Assembly (NCBI GenBank): GCA_017474125.1
Contig: JAFVIF010000024.1
Location: 1 to 33,072 of the forward strand
Source of the DNA: Clostridia bacterium
GTDB lineage: Bacteria; Bacillota; Clostridia; Oscillospirales; Acutalibacteraceae
Direction of reading: 5' to 3'
Length of the DNA stretch: 33,072 nucleotides
In this document: one piece after another, positions 24,429 through 32,440 of the stretch
Position numbering within the stretch: position 1 is the first letter of the stretch
Layout: every line of letters starts with the position of its first letter
Translations under genes and position numbers: made by a program
Notes under the pieces: generated by a model
Database searches by the model: none
The model's input: the letters and a program-made list of their open reading frames with translations, nothing else
Told to the model about the DNA's origin: nothing

Positions 24429-25586
24429 TTAGTCCTCCTCTATATTTATCCATTTTTTTAATTTGCTGCTTTCAATGATTTTCTCGGTGAGCTTAACTAC
24501 GTAAGCTGCATCCTCAAGGGTGGAAAATACTCGGTCACCCTTCTTTTCTTCGGCAAGATATTTATAGAAGGCATAAATATTGCCCTTGAAGGCATCGTTC
24601 CAGCCTTCGGGATGTCCCATAGCAAGGCTCGAATAAGCCTTTGCTTCGTCAGATAAAAGATTGGGGTTTCTAATAACAACGCTGTTGTCACCGCCGCGTC
24701 TGCCTATCCACATTCTGTCGTTTTGCTCCTGATTCCAGCCGTAAGAAAGTGACGAACCGTTAATTTCAAAGCTGAAATCACAGCCGTGGCCGGGAGCCAT
24801 TTCGGTTACGTGGAATACACCGGTAGCACCCTTGTCGGTTTTAAACATAACCGCCGCATATTCCTCGTTTTTAACCTGTACCTCAATATAATCCTCAGAT
24901 ACGGCATCCTTAAAGGTTTCCTGCTGTTTGGCAGGCTTTTTTCTGACGGGGATAACTGTTACGGCATCACCCATAACACTTACGATTTTGTGTCCCGTTA
25001 CGTGCTGAATAATATCCATCCAATGAGAGCCGATATCGGCAATACAGCAGGAATTACCCGCAACTTCGGGCTCAAGGCGCCAGCTGTAGTCGGTGTCGTA
25101 CATAAGCCAGTCCTGATTGTAGTAACCGGTTATAATACGTATATCTCCCGCTTCGCCCGCCTTAATTCTTGCTCTTATTTCCTGAACCATAGGGTTCATT
25201 CTGTAGTTAAAGTTAACGGCGGCCTCAACCTGTGGATACTGCTTTTTAAGCTCTAAAAGCTCTTTGGCTTCGGCATAATTCATTGTAAGGGGCTTTTCGC
25301 TGAAAAGGTGCTTGCCCGAGCGGATAATTTTCTCGTTAATTTGCTTATGCAGAAAATTCGGGGTACAGTTATGAACTGCATCTATATCGCTGTCTGCTAA
25401 AAGCTCGTCAACCGAAGCGTAAACCTTTTCAATACCGTAAATCGCTGCTTTTTCTTTAGCAAGCTCATAGTTAGTATCAGCAATTGCACAAAGCTCACAA
25501 AGCCCTATACGGCGAATGGCTTCTATATGACTTTCGCCAATATAACCCATACCGATAATACCGACTCTGCTTTTCAATGCCGTCAC
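24429..25586 (-). CDS. Gfo/Idh/MocA family oxidoreductase
   Basis: Encodes 385 residues. The N-terminal Rossmann domain starts VGIIGMGYIGESH (GxGxxG-type), and the catalytic EKP motif (SEKPLTMNYAEA) follows. The C-terminal domain includes CIADIGSHWMDIIQHVTG with the typical active-site aspartate and histidine. Such enzymes oxidise sugar or cyclitol hydroxyls with NAD(P). Next to a XylA-like isomerase and near an IolE-like lyase it may perform the C3 oxidation that opens glycoside or cyclitol breakdown. The start is GTG 25586; TTG 25577 has better ribosome-binding-site spacing and is an alternative. Confidence 0.9.
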   Translation of the reverse strand: MTALKSRVGIIGMGYIGESHIEAIRRIGLCELCAIADTNYELAKEKAAIYGIEKVYASVDELLADSDIDAVHNCTPNFLHKQINEKIIRSGKHLFSEKPLTMNYAEAKELLELKKQYPQVEAAVNFNYRMNPMVQEIRARIKAGEAGDIRIITGYYNQDWLMYDTDYSWRLEPEVAGNSCCIADIGSHWMDIIQHVTGHKIVSVMGDAVTVIPVRKKPAKQQETFKDAVSEDYIEVQVKNEEYAAVMFKTDKGATGVFHVTEMAPGHGCDFSFEINGSSLSYGWNQEQNDRMWIGRRGGDNSVVIRNPNLLSDEAKAYSSLAMGHPEGWNDAFKGNIYAFYKYLAEEKKGDRVFSTLEDAAYVVKLTEKIIESSKLKKWINIEED

Positions 25587-25615
25587 ATCTCCTTTTTAAA
25601 AACCTTTACACAATA

Positions 25616-25644
25616 ATTTTATCAAAACTACGAATACTACACAA
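25616..25644 (-). promoter_or_regulatory. promoter of the dehydrogenase/isomerase operon
   Basis: On the minus strand TTGTGT (25644-25639), a 17-base spacer, and TAAAAT (25621-25616) preceded by TGA, an extended -10. It is divergent to the AraC promoter 42 bases away. Confidence 0.7.
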
Positions 25645-25685
25645 TACTGAATAGGGGAGTATTTTTCTTAAAAATTTGCAGACGA

Positions 25686-25714
25686 TTGACAAACAATAGG
25701 TTATGTGGTATACA
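25686..25714 (+). promoter_or_regulatory. promoter of the second AraC gene
   Basis: TTGACA (25686-25691), a 17-base spacer, and TATACA (25709-25714). It overlaps the upstream in-frame GTG 25705 and so argues for the later start at 25741. Confidence 0.75.
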
Positions 25715-25740
25715 ATAAAACAAAAGGCAGGTGTGTTTTT

Positions 25741-26547
25741 GTGTTTTTTCAGCCTATTGTTTTAGATAAAAGCGGTTTTCAGGTAAAGACCCTTCGGGAT
25801 GCCAAGTTTCCTATGCATTGGCACAGCGATATCGAAATACTTTACTGCCGCGAGGGTGTCTTTTACGTAGAAAACGAGGAAAATAAATATAAAATTGAAG
25901 GTGGAGACATTATGCTCATCAGTAGCTGTGAGCCGCATTGTCTTTCTTCCTCTGCGCCGGTAAACGGTAATATAATAAGCCTTGGCTTTCTTTTCTTCGG
26001 TGATGAATTTAACGAAATACGTAATATGCATTTTGACGACCCGGTGCTTAAAAATAATAAGGATGTAATTAGGGAAATGAGCAAAATCAACACATTGGCG
26101 GCAAAGAAAAAAACTCTTGCCTCGCATATGGAGCTCAGAGGCAGAATATATCACCTTGTTTCCATTTTGCTCGAATCCCTTTCGGCAACCGAAAACGTTA
26201 CCAAGCGCCAGCAGGAAAGGCTCTTTGCCGTATCAAAAATACAAAAGGCGCTTGACTTTGTTGCTATGCACTACAGCGAAAACATTACGGTGGAGCAGGC
26301 GGCGGCAATTTCAGGCTATGAAAAAAGCTCTTTTTGCCGAAGCTTTAAAAATGCAACCAATGCCACCTTCCATAATTACCTTAACGCCTACCGCGTTAAA
26401 AAGGCGAGAATATTGCTTACCGAATCGGACGACAGCATTTCGGTAATATCCTATCGTGTAGGCTTTACACAGCATAAAAACTTTTGCAGGCTGTTTAAGG
26501 AAATTAACGGGATTTCACCCTCGGATTACAGAAAAAAATACCGCTAA
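25741..26547 (+). CDS. AraC family regulator with N-terminal cupin
   Basis: Encodes 268 residues from GTG 25741; a GGCAGGTG site lies about 8 bases before, and an earlier in-frame GTG lies within the promoter. The cupin-like domain contains MHWHSDIEILYCREG and GDIMLISSCEPHCL. The C-terminal domain has two helix-turn-helix parts (VEQAAAISGYEKSSFCRSF and ISVISYRVGFTQHKNFCRLF). It is divergent from the dehydrogenase/XylA-like operon and convergent with the IolE-like gene, so it likely controls the former in response to a sugar-type ligand. Confidence 0.92.
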   Translation: MFFQPIVLDKSGFQVKTLRDAKFPMHWHSDIEILYCREGVFYVENEENKYKIEGGDIMLISSCEPHCLSSSAPVNGNIISLGFLFFGDEFNEIRNMHFDDPVLKNNKDVIREMSKINTLAAKKKTLASHMELRGRIYHLVSILLESLSATENVTKRQQERLFAVSKIQKALDFVAMHYSENITVEQAAAISGYEKSSFCRSFKNATNATFHNYLNAYRVKKARILLTESDDSISVISYRVGFTQHKNFCRLFKEINGISPSDYRKKYR

Positions 26548-26566
26548 GTGGCTGACACTTAGCGGT
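26540..26566. terminator. bidirectional terminator after the second AraC gene
   Basis: A perfect 11-bp stem (26540-26550 with 26556-26566), loop GCTGA, and A- and T-runs on its two sides. The AraC stop codon (26545-26547) lies in the stem. Confidence 0.9.
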
Positions 26567-26578
26567 TATTTTTATTAA

Positions 26579-27400
26579 TTAGTAGTTGTTAAGTAAGAAG
26601 TTGTAGTTGTTTCTTGCTGATTCTGCGTTGCTTACGGGAGCTCTGTCAAGCTCCTCGCAAAGAGGACCGTCGTAGCCTACACCCTTTAAAATATCAAATA
26701 CGCTTCTGAAATCAACACAGCCGGTACCAAGCTCACAGAAGTTAGAGTAAACCTCCATACCTGCGCTTGCATAACCCTCGGATTCAACCTTAGCGCCCTT
26801 AATATCCTTAAAGTGGGTAAAGTTAACGCGCTCTGCATACTCTCTGATTACCTCAACAGGGTCGCAGTCGGCGGCGGTTAAGTGAGCGGTGTCGGGAGCA
26901 AACTGAATTGTCTTAGCGTCAAGGTTTCTGAGAACGTTGTCAATTTCGTCCTTGTACATAACCCAAGTATTGTGGTGGGGATGAAGGTTGGACATAATGT
27001 CGAACTCTCTTGTTTTTTCGGCAAACTTCTTTATAATGCCGAATTCGTATTCCTTAGCGGCCTCGTCCATAACCTCGGGTCTGCCGTTGGTTGCCTGAAG
27101 ACAAATTCTCTTAACACCAAGCTCGGCTATAAACTCAAGTTCCTTCTCAAGATTTCCGAAAAGGTCGTTTTCCAACCCCTTTTTCGGAATGTGGAAATAA
27201 AAGCTTACGGGCTTTAGATCGTATTTGTTAAGTACTTCCTTATAGGCTTTAAGGTCAAGGTCAAATGCATAAATAGCTGCCTTTACACTTTCAAAGCTCT
27301 TGTAACCGATTTCGGTAACTTCCTTTGCTGCTATCTCCATTTGCTCTCTCGTTTGAGTGCCCCATGGCCAAATAGCGGCGGTGATTCTTGATGCATCCAT
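26579..27400 (-). CDS. IolE-like sugar isomerase/dehydratase TIM-barrel protein
   Basis: Encodes 273 residues of the xylose-isomerase-like barrel. Landmarks are NLHPHHNTWVMYKDEI, FAPDTAHLTAADCDP, NFTHFKDIKG and ELGTGCVDFRSVF, with CEEL glutamate at the C-terminus. This is the pattern of inosose dehydratase (IolE) and 2-keto-sugar epimerases. The ATG 27400 has AAAGGAGG upstream and a good promoter. It is monocistronic. With the dehydrogenase at 24429 it could form an oxidise-then-eliminate pair, but the substrate is unknown. Confidence 0.87.
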   Translation of the reverse strand: MDASRITAAIWPWGTQTREQMEIAAKEVTEIGYKSFESVKAAIYAFDLDLKAYKEVLNKYDLKPVSFYFHIPKKGLENDLFGNLEKELEFIAELGVKRICLQATNGRPEVMDEAAKEYEFGIIKKFAEKTREFDIMSNLHPHHNTWVMYKDEIDNVLRNLDAKTIQFAPDTAHLTAADCDPVEVIREYAERVNFTHFKDIKGAKVESEGYASAGMEVYSNFCELGTGCVDFRSVFDILKGVGYDGPLCEELDRAPVSNAESARNNYNFLLNNY

Positions 27401-27429
27401 TTGTGATTCCTCCTTTAGTTTATGCTTTT

Positions 27430-27458
27430 ATTATAAAATACAATGATTCTTTCTTCAA
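27430..27458 (-). promoter_or_regulatory. promoter of the IolE-like gene
   Basis: On the minus strand TTGAAG (27458-27453), a 17-base spacer, and TATAAT (27435-27430). It is 30 bases upstream of ATG 27400 and divergent from the YjbR promoter. Confidence 0.75.
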
Positions 27459-27504
27459 TAACCATAAGTGCTGTCTATTACTTAAAAATTTGCATTAAAA
27501 ATAT

Positions 27505-27532
27505 TTGATTTATTCTTTAGATGTGATAAAAT
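27505..27532 (+). promoter_or_regulatory. promoter of the YjbR-type gene
   Basis: TTGATT (27505-27510), a 16-base spacer, and TAAAAT (27527-27532) preceded by TGA, an extended -10. Confidence 0.65.
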
Positions 27533-27553
27533 GAATTTACGGTGGTGGATTTA

Positions 27554-27922
27554 ATGAACGTTACTCAAAAGGTGCTTGATTACGTAAATGAAAAATATTC
27601 TACTGTAGGCGATACCCCTTTTTCCGACGGCGACAGTATTGTTCTCAGAAATATGCACAATAAAAAATGGTACGGCATAATAATACGCAATTTGCCGATT
27701 TGTAAGCTTGGACTTAAAGGACAAAGCAGAAGCGATATACTAAACCTTAAGTGCGACCCAATGCTAAGCTTTGAATTTATTGATAATAAGGGTGTTTTTC
27801 CTGCCTATCATATGAATAAAATACATTGGATTTCGGTGCTTCTTGACGGAAGTGTTGATATGGAGAAAATTTCCTTTCTTATTGATATAAGCTATAATAT
27901 GGTGGATAAAAAGCCACGATGA
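27554..27922 (+). CDS. MmcQ/YjbR (DUF419) family protein
   Basis: Encodes 122 residues from ATG 27554; two in-frame GTG codons at 27542-27547 are possible earlier starts but fall within the GGTGGTGG that looks like the ribosome binding site. The MmcQ/YjbR fold is suggested by the N-terminal helix, YGIIIRNLP, LNLKCDPMLSFEFI and MNKIHWISVLLDG. Members have a CyaY-like fold and no firmly known function, though some are tied to DNA binding or to stress. It is monocistronic with its own promoter and terminator. Confidence 0.85.
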   Translation: MNVTQKVLDYVNEKYSTVGDTPFSDGDSIVLRNMHNKKWYGIIIRNLPICKLGLKGQSRSDILNLKCDPMLSFEFIDNKGVFPAYHMNKIHWISVLLDGSVDMEKISFLIDISYNMVDKKPR

Positions 27923-27969
27923 ACGGGAGTTGTCCCTAAGACCAACTCCCGAATTATCATCGTGGCTTT
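27910..27969. terminator. two-tier bidirectional terminator
   Basis: An outer perfect 13-bp stem (27910-27922 with 27957-27969) encloses an inner perfect 9-bp hairpin (27924-27932 with 27943-27951). The YjbR stop codon lies in the outer stem. The minus-strand phosphoesterase stop is 4 bases beyond. Confidence 0.85.
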
Positions 27970-27972
27970 GCT

Positions 27973-28980
27973 TTAATAGTAGAGCTTAAAATCTCTGTCG
28001 GTAATATAAGGGTAATGCGGATGCTGTAGGTCTCTGTTTGAAGGAGTTATCCCTGCCACCCAATTTACAGAACATCCTTTTATATTTACTACACCGTCAT
28101 CGTTTATGGTAACAATAGCGCTCATAGGCTCTTCTGTATAATATTTATACTTTTGTTGAAGTGAATTAAACGGCTTTTGGTATTTACCTATAATATTACC
28201 TTGCATATCGTAATCGGTATATTCATAGGTAAGACTGTCGGGGTAAGCAGTTTCCCTTTTAGTGTTAGCATCAAGGTAGCGGGTGCTGGTGATGGAGTAG
28301 TACGCAACGTAGTTTATAAACGCAAAATACTCTGCATGCAGATCACCGTTAATACACATAACAGCGGTGTTTATATAATTTTCTAACAGTTCCTTTATTT
28401 CGGGCGCGCTTCCGCAGTTAAAGTTAAAGCAACCGCTTAGGGCGTGGTGGGAAACAAGAATTGCCTTGAGTCCCTTTTCCTTTGCATCATCTAAAGTGTT
28501 TTTAAGCCAATTGAATTCCTCGGGGCAAAGGCAGGCAAGGTTAGTGTTACCCGCTTTACCCATAGTGTGACCGGGGAGTGTGTGCTCCCAAACCTTTGCC
28601 ACAGGGTCAAATGAATAGTTGGTATCAAGACAAATAAAGCGTATTCCCTTAATATCAACATAATAATAGGAAGCGTCGGGGAAGGGCTTTTCCACCTTTG
28701 AATTAGTAAGCAACGGAACAAGAAATTCCATAGAGTTGCCCATAATCTCTAAATCGTGATTGCCGCAAACACCGTATACCGGAAGGTTATATTTATTTTG
28801 AAGCAGGGCTTTAAATATTTCGGGTGAACGAACAGCATCAACGCAAAAGTCACCGCATTGAAGTACGAAATCTACCTTTTCATCATAGCCGCGCTTTAAA
28901 ACCTTTTCAAGGTCACCGACCGTTAAGGGATAACGTTTTTTATCATAATGAAAATCAGAAAATAAAAGAAATTTAACCAT
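27973..28980 (-). CDS. calcineurin-like metallophosphoesterase, paralogue 1
   Basis: Encodes 335 residues from ATG 28980, one base after the upstream paralogue's stop; an AGGTGG site precedes it, and a GTG four codons earlier would fall on that site. The motifs are SDFHYD, CGDFCVD, GNHDLEIMG and VSHHALSG. The last motif reads NGDLHAE, with an aspartate where the usual GHxH has its first histidine. The catalytic state may therefore differ from paralogue 2. Substrate is unknown; no signal peptide is seen. The pair forms one operon. Confidence 0.88.
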   Translation of the reverse strand: MVKFLLFSDFHYDKKRYPLTVGDLEKVLKRGYDEKVDFVLQCGDFCVDAVRSPEIFKALLQNKYNLPVYGVCGNHDLEIMGNSMEFLVPLLTNSKVEKPFPDASYYYVDIKGIRFICLDTNYSFDPVAKVWEHTLPGHTMGKAGNTNLACLCPEEFNWLKNTLDDAKEKGLKAILVSHHALSGCFNFNCGSAPEIKELLENYINTAVMCINGDLHAEYFAFINYVAYYSITSTRYLDANTKRETAYPDSLTYEYTDYDMQGNIIGKYQKPFNSLQQKYKYYTEEPMSAIVTINDDGVVNIKGCSVNWVAGITPSNRDLQHPHYPYITDRDFKLYY

Positions 28981-28981
28981 A

Positions 28982-29956
28982 TTAATTTCCACCTTTTAGT
29001 TTGAATTTGTTATTGGATATGCAGGTGCGAACACCTTGAGTTTTTAAATATTCTTCGTTTTCGGGGGCATTGCCGTTAAGCCAACAGCCTTGTTTTCCTT
29101 GTATAGTTATTTCAAAATCATCGCTGATGGTAACGGTAGAATAAAGAGGAGCACCATAGCGATACGGCTTAGAATTCTTACAGTCCCACCAACCCGTAAC
29201 ACAGGAATTAACAGTAAAAAATAAAATATTGTCGGCTGTTGCGGCGTGGTCGGTGTGGTAGTGACCGTTAATAGACATAATTACGGTGTTTGGGCGCTTT
29301 TTATTAGCCTTGTTGAACATTTCCCGTACCTTTTCTATATCATAAGAGGGGGTAGGAAATTCCCAACCGCCTTCCTTAAAGCCCGCAAATCCGGCGTGGG
29401 AAACGGTTATGCAGTGAAGACCTTTATCGGCGGCATCTTCAAGTGTGTTTTCTAACCACTTAAGCTGCCTTTCACCAAGTACGTGACGTGGCACGTTTTC
29501 GGGAGGCGCTTCACCCATACCGGGGGGCGCGTGTAATATTTTGCCTTCTTTTGGAAAATAGGAATGGTTTGTATCAATAAAAATAAAACGGTAGTTTTCG
29601 TTGTCGGCGTAGTAATATGTAATTTCGCCGTTTTGAACCTTACCGTCATCGGTTGCCCAAACGGCGTTTTTGTCGTTGGTAAGTCGTGGTGTGATGAAAT
29701 CGAAGGTGTCGTAGATTGTTTGAGTGTCGTGGTTGCCGTAGGTGCCGTAAACGGGGAGAGAGTATTTATTATTTAAATAAAGCTCGTGAAGTTCGGGATA
29801 CGCCGGCCAGTTTCTTGCAAAGTCACCGCAATGAAAAACAAGAGCGCTGTTTGTCTCGTGAGCGCGTTCGAAAATCTCTTCAAGGTGCTTAAGCTCGGGG
29901 ACATTTTTTCCGGGCTCATAGTGGAAATCGGAAAATACTGTAAAGGTTATGGCCAT
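28982..29956 (-). CDS. calcineurin-like metallophosphoesterase, paralogue 2
   Basis: Encodes 324 residues, with the full motif set: SDFHYEPG, CGDFARN, GNHDTQ, VSHAGF and NGHYHTDH. It shares the overall layout and several passages (NKYSLPVYG-YGNHD, EYLKTQGVR replaced by a different tail) with the downstream paralogue, so the two arose by tandem duplication. ATG 29956 has GAGGAG upstream. It is cytoplasmic by lack of a signal peptide. Phosphodiester or phosphomonoester hydrolysis is the expected reaction; the physiological substrate is unknown. Confidence 0.9.
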   Translation of the reverse strand: MAITFTVFSDFHYEPGKNVPELKHLEEIFERAHETNSALVFHCGDFARNWPAYPELHELYLNNKYSLPVYGTYGNHDTQTIYDTFDFITPRLTNDKNAVWATDDGKVQNGEITYYYADNENYRFIFIDTNHSYFPKEGKILHAPPGMGEAPPENVPRHVLGERQLKWLENTLEDAADKGLHCITVSHAGFAGFKEGGWEFPTPSYDIEKVREMFNKANKKRPNTVIMSINGHYHTDHAATADNILFFTVNSCVTGWWDCKNSKPYRYGAPLYSTVTISDDFEITIQGKQGCWLNGNAPENEEYLKTQGVRTCISNNKFKLKGGN

Positions 29957-29972
29957 ACTGTTTCTCCTCTCT

Positions 29973-30000
29973 ATAGTATGAAATTATATTACATCAACAA
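29973..30000 (-). promoter_or_regulatory. promoter of the phosphoesterase pair
   Basis: On the minus strand TTGTTG (30000-29995), a 16-base spacer, and TACTAT (29978-29973). It is weaker than its neighbours and its distance to ATG 29956 is short. Confidence 0.5.
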
Positions 30001-30085
30001 TACAGAAAAGTAAAGTGAAATTGGTGTTAGAATTTTTGAAGGTTGTTTTCCCTTGAATAAAAAGAAATCTTTTATTCTTATAATA

Positions 30086-30114
30086 TTTACAAAGGTCGAA
30101 AAATGAGGTATAAT
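30086..30114 (+). promoter_or_regulatory. promoter of the 537-aa protein/LemA operon
   Basis: TTTACA (30086-30091), a 17-base spacer, and TATAAT (30109-30114). Transcription should begin near 30121. It overlaps the earlier in-frame ATG at 30103 and supports the start at 30133. Confidence 0.85.
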
Positions 30115-30132
30115 GACAAAGGAGGGGAGATT

Positions 30133-31746
30133 ATGAATTCGGTTATTTTTAATCCCTTAGAGGAATTCGAGGGAAAATATAAAAACCTTCATTTTGAAAA
30201 AACCGACGCCTTTTTTAACGAGCTTGTAAAACACTCGGGGGTTAATATTGAGGAAAACCGCGCTACCGTTAAGGAATATAACGAGTATCGGGAAAACCTT
30301 AAGAAGCTTAAGAAAAAGCTGACGCTTTTCAAGGTGCTAAGGGTGCTTATGTGTATTACTGTTATACTTATCCCTCTTGTTATTCTTAAAACCACCCCGA
30401 AAATAAAGGCGCTTAAAAGCGAAATTGAATTGGCAGATAATAAGGCGGAGGAGCTGCTCAGCTTAGCTAATCGCCAAATGGCGCCGCTGAATGCACTTTT
30501 CACCGATAGAGATGCTACTGCTTTAATTGAGGCTACCATTCCAAACCTTGATTTCGAGTCCTGCTTTTCCGCAAAGCAGGAGGAGGATATGAAAATCAAT
30601 TATGATTTTTATGAGTTTGGCGGAGAAGAGGCCTCCACCGTTGACGTTTTAGCAGGGCATTATAACGAAAACCCCTTCCTTTTTGAAAATAAGCTCGTTC
30701 ATACTATGGGAACCGAAACCTATCACGGCTACAAAACCATAACCTGGACTGAAACCTACAGGGACAGCAACGGAAGACTTCAAACCCGTAGGCGCTCCCA
30801 AACGCTTCACGCTACGGTTGTTAAGCCAAAGCCCTTTTATTCAACACAGGTTGTGCTTAATTATTGTGCTCAGGGCGGTCCGGAGCTATGCTTTACTCGC
30901 GATGCTACCCATCTTGAACGAAAAAGCGAAAAGGAAATTGAACGCTACGTTAAAAAGGGTGAAAAAAGGCTTAAGCGAAAAACCGATAAGGCAATAGGCA
31001 ATAACAGTGATTTTACGAGTATGTCAAACACAGATTTTGAAGTGCTGTTCGATGCGCTCGACCGAACAAACGAGGTGCAGTTCAGAACGCTGTTTACCCC
31101 TTTGGCGCAAACCAATATGGTTGACCTTATTTTATCAAAAACGTCCTTTGGCGATGATTTTAATTTTATAAAAATGAAGCGTACCAACCAAATTGTAACA
31201 AATCACAGTCAGGGTAGACCTTTAATCCTTACCGCAGGAAATTATTATTCCTATTCCTTTGACGTTATAAGTGCTAACTTTATAGGTAAAAACGTTGGCT
31301 TTTTTAAAGACGTGTACTTCGATTTCGCACCTGTTTGGGCAATCCCCATTTATCAGGAAAGGCCTGTACATTCGTTAAAGCCGATACCCGATTATGCGCG
31401 TATTTATTCTGCTAAGGAATGCGAAGCCTTGGCAAACGCTGCACCAATGGAATATCTTGTACATCCCGACACTAAAACCAACGCTATTTTAAAGGCTCGT
31501 TACGTGGATACCCGTGAAAGGGTGGAGGAAACCGTTATCACCGCCTATTCCTACGATATTGAGGGCAGGGTAGACTACGTGTCAGTATATGGCGGCGACG
31601 GACGTTTTCACAGCGTTGCGGTGCCGTGGGATGAATACATACCTCTTGAAGCACAAAACAGCTTCTATATAGCAGAGGAAGGAATAGTTAAAAACAAAAA
31701 CGCTATAGCCGTAAGAAACGGCTTAAACATATACAGCGCAAATTAA
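30133..31746 (+). CDS. unrecognised 537-aa membrane-anchored protein, LemA partner
   Basis: I do not recognise this protein. The start is ATG 30133, with AAAGGAGGGGAG just upstream. A charged helical region (about 40-64) precedes one hydrophobic segment (about 65-85), and another charged helix with coiled-coil character follows (about 88-115). The remaining 400 residues look mainly soluble and beta-rich. A segment near 190-245 with many aromatic and threonine residues (HGYKTITWTETYRDSNGR) is reminiscent of DUF3137 proteins. A basic stretch lies near 280-300. The gene is followed by a lemA-family gene after 17 bases, so the two are co-transcribed and probably function together at the membrane. 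Confidence 0.8.
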   Translation: MNSVIFNPLEEFEGKYKNLHFEKTDAFFNELVKHSGVNIEENRATVKEYNEYRENLKKLKKKLTLFKVLRVLMCITVILIPLVILKTTPKIKALKSEIELADNKAEELLSLANRQMAPLNALFTDRDATALIEATIPNLDFESCFSAKQEEDMKINYDFYEFGGEEASTVDVLAGHYNENPFLFENKLVHTMGTETYHGYKTITWTETYRDSNGRLQTRRRSQTLHATVVKPKPFYSTQVVLNYCAQGGPELCFTRDATHLERKSEKEIERYVKKGEKRLKRKTDKAIGNNSDFTSMSNTDFEVLFDALDRTNEVQFRTLFTPLAQTNMVDLILSKTSFGDDFNFIKMKRTNQIVTNHSQGRPLILTAGNYYSYSFDVISANFIGKNVGFFKDVYFDFAPVWAIPIYQERPVHSLKPIPDYARIYSAKECEALANAAPMEYLVHPDTKTNAILKARYVDTRERVEETVITAYSYDIEGRVDYVSVYGGDGRFHSVAVPWDEYIPLEAQNSFYIAEEGIVKNKNAIAVRNGLNIYSAN

Positions 31747-31763
31747 TTTAAAGGAGAATTGTT

Positions 31764-32432
31764 ATGGCAAATCAGTTAGACGAACTTAATCCCGAGGTAA
31801 GGGAGGAGGGCTTAGACACAAACGTTATATTCAAAAAAATACCTGCAGAGGTTGGCATAGGCTCTAAAATTTTCGAAATTTTACTGTGGGTTTGCGGAAT
31901 TATACCCGGTGTTATTTTTCTTTTTATGAAGATAAACGCACAAAAGCATTTCGACCAGCTTCAGCAAAAAATTCAGCGTAACGCTTCCCAAATCGACAAT
32001 TATCTTGAGCAAAGAGTAATGGTGCTTCAAAACTGCGCAAAGCTTCTTGACAAGGCAATTGACCTTGATAAAAGCACCTTTGAAAACATTGCCAAGTATA
32101 GGTCGGGAAACCTGGGGGATACCGACGTCGCCCGTAATGAAATAGGTGGACAGGTTGACGCTATTTCCCGTAATATAAGCGTTGCGGTAGAAAGCTATCC
32201 CGACCTTGAAGCTCACCGCGAAATTGCCGATGCAATGCAACAGAATATGTATTTGCAAAGAGAAATTACTGCCGCAAGAGAGCTTTATAATGACACCATT
32301 AACGAGTGGAACAGGGATATTTTTGCTTGGCCTACCAAAAAAATCGTTGCCGCTAAAAACGGCTACACCACACGAATTCCCTTCGCTGCCTCTAAGGAGG
32401 TTAAGGCAAAGGCAAAGGACGTATTCTTTTAA
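31764..32432 (+). CDS. lemA: LemA family protein
   Basis: Encodes 222 residues. An N-terminal tail of about 35 residues precedes a membrane span (about 36-56), followed by a long helical region with LQQKIQRNASQIDNYLEQRVMVLQNC, the LemA pattern of a Gln/Arg-rich heptad helix with LxQR, and WNRDIFAWPTKKIVAAKNG near the C-terminus. LemA proteins have an alpha-helical bundle facing the outside; functions reported range from envelope integrity to virulence signalling. ATG 31764 has AAAGGAG upstream. Its partner gene lies 17 bases before. Confidence 0.9.
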   Translation: MANQLDELNPEVREEGLDTNVIFKKIPAEVGIGSKIFEILLWVCGIIPGVIFLFMKINAQKHFDQLQQKIQRNASQIDNYLEQRVMVLQNCAKLLDKAIDLDKSTFENIAKYRSGNLGDTDVARNEIGGQVDAISRNISVAVESYPDLEAHREIADAMQQNMYLQREITAARELYNDTINEWNRDIFAWPTKKIVAAKNGYTTRIPFAASKEVKAKAKDVFF

Positions 32433-32440
32433 GCTACATA

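Noticed and set aside
24786..25256. 156-aa plus-strand open frame
   Set aside because: Antisense to the Gfo/Idh/MocA gene, with no start signal and no recognisable domain.
30103..30132. Upstream in-frame ATG extending the 537-aa protein
   Set aside because: It lies in the promoter spacer before the -10 box, so it should not be transcribed; ATG 30133 has an excellent ribosome binding site.
30189..30599. 136-aa minus-strand open frame, serine-rich
   Set aside because: Antisense to the 537-aa gene, with the low-complexity Ser/Leu composition typical of a shadow frame.
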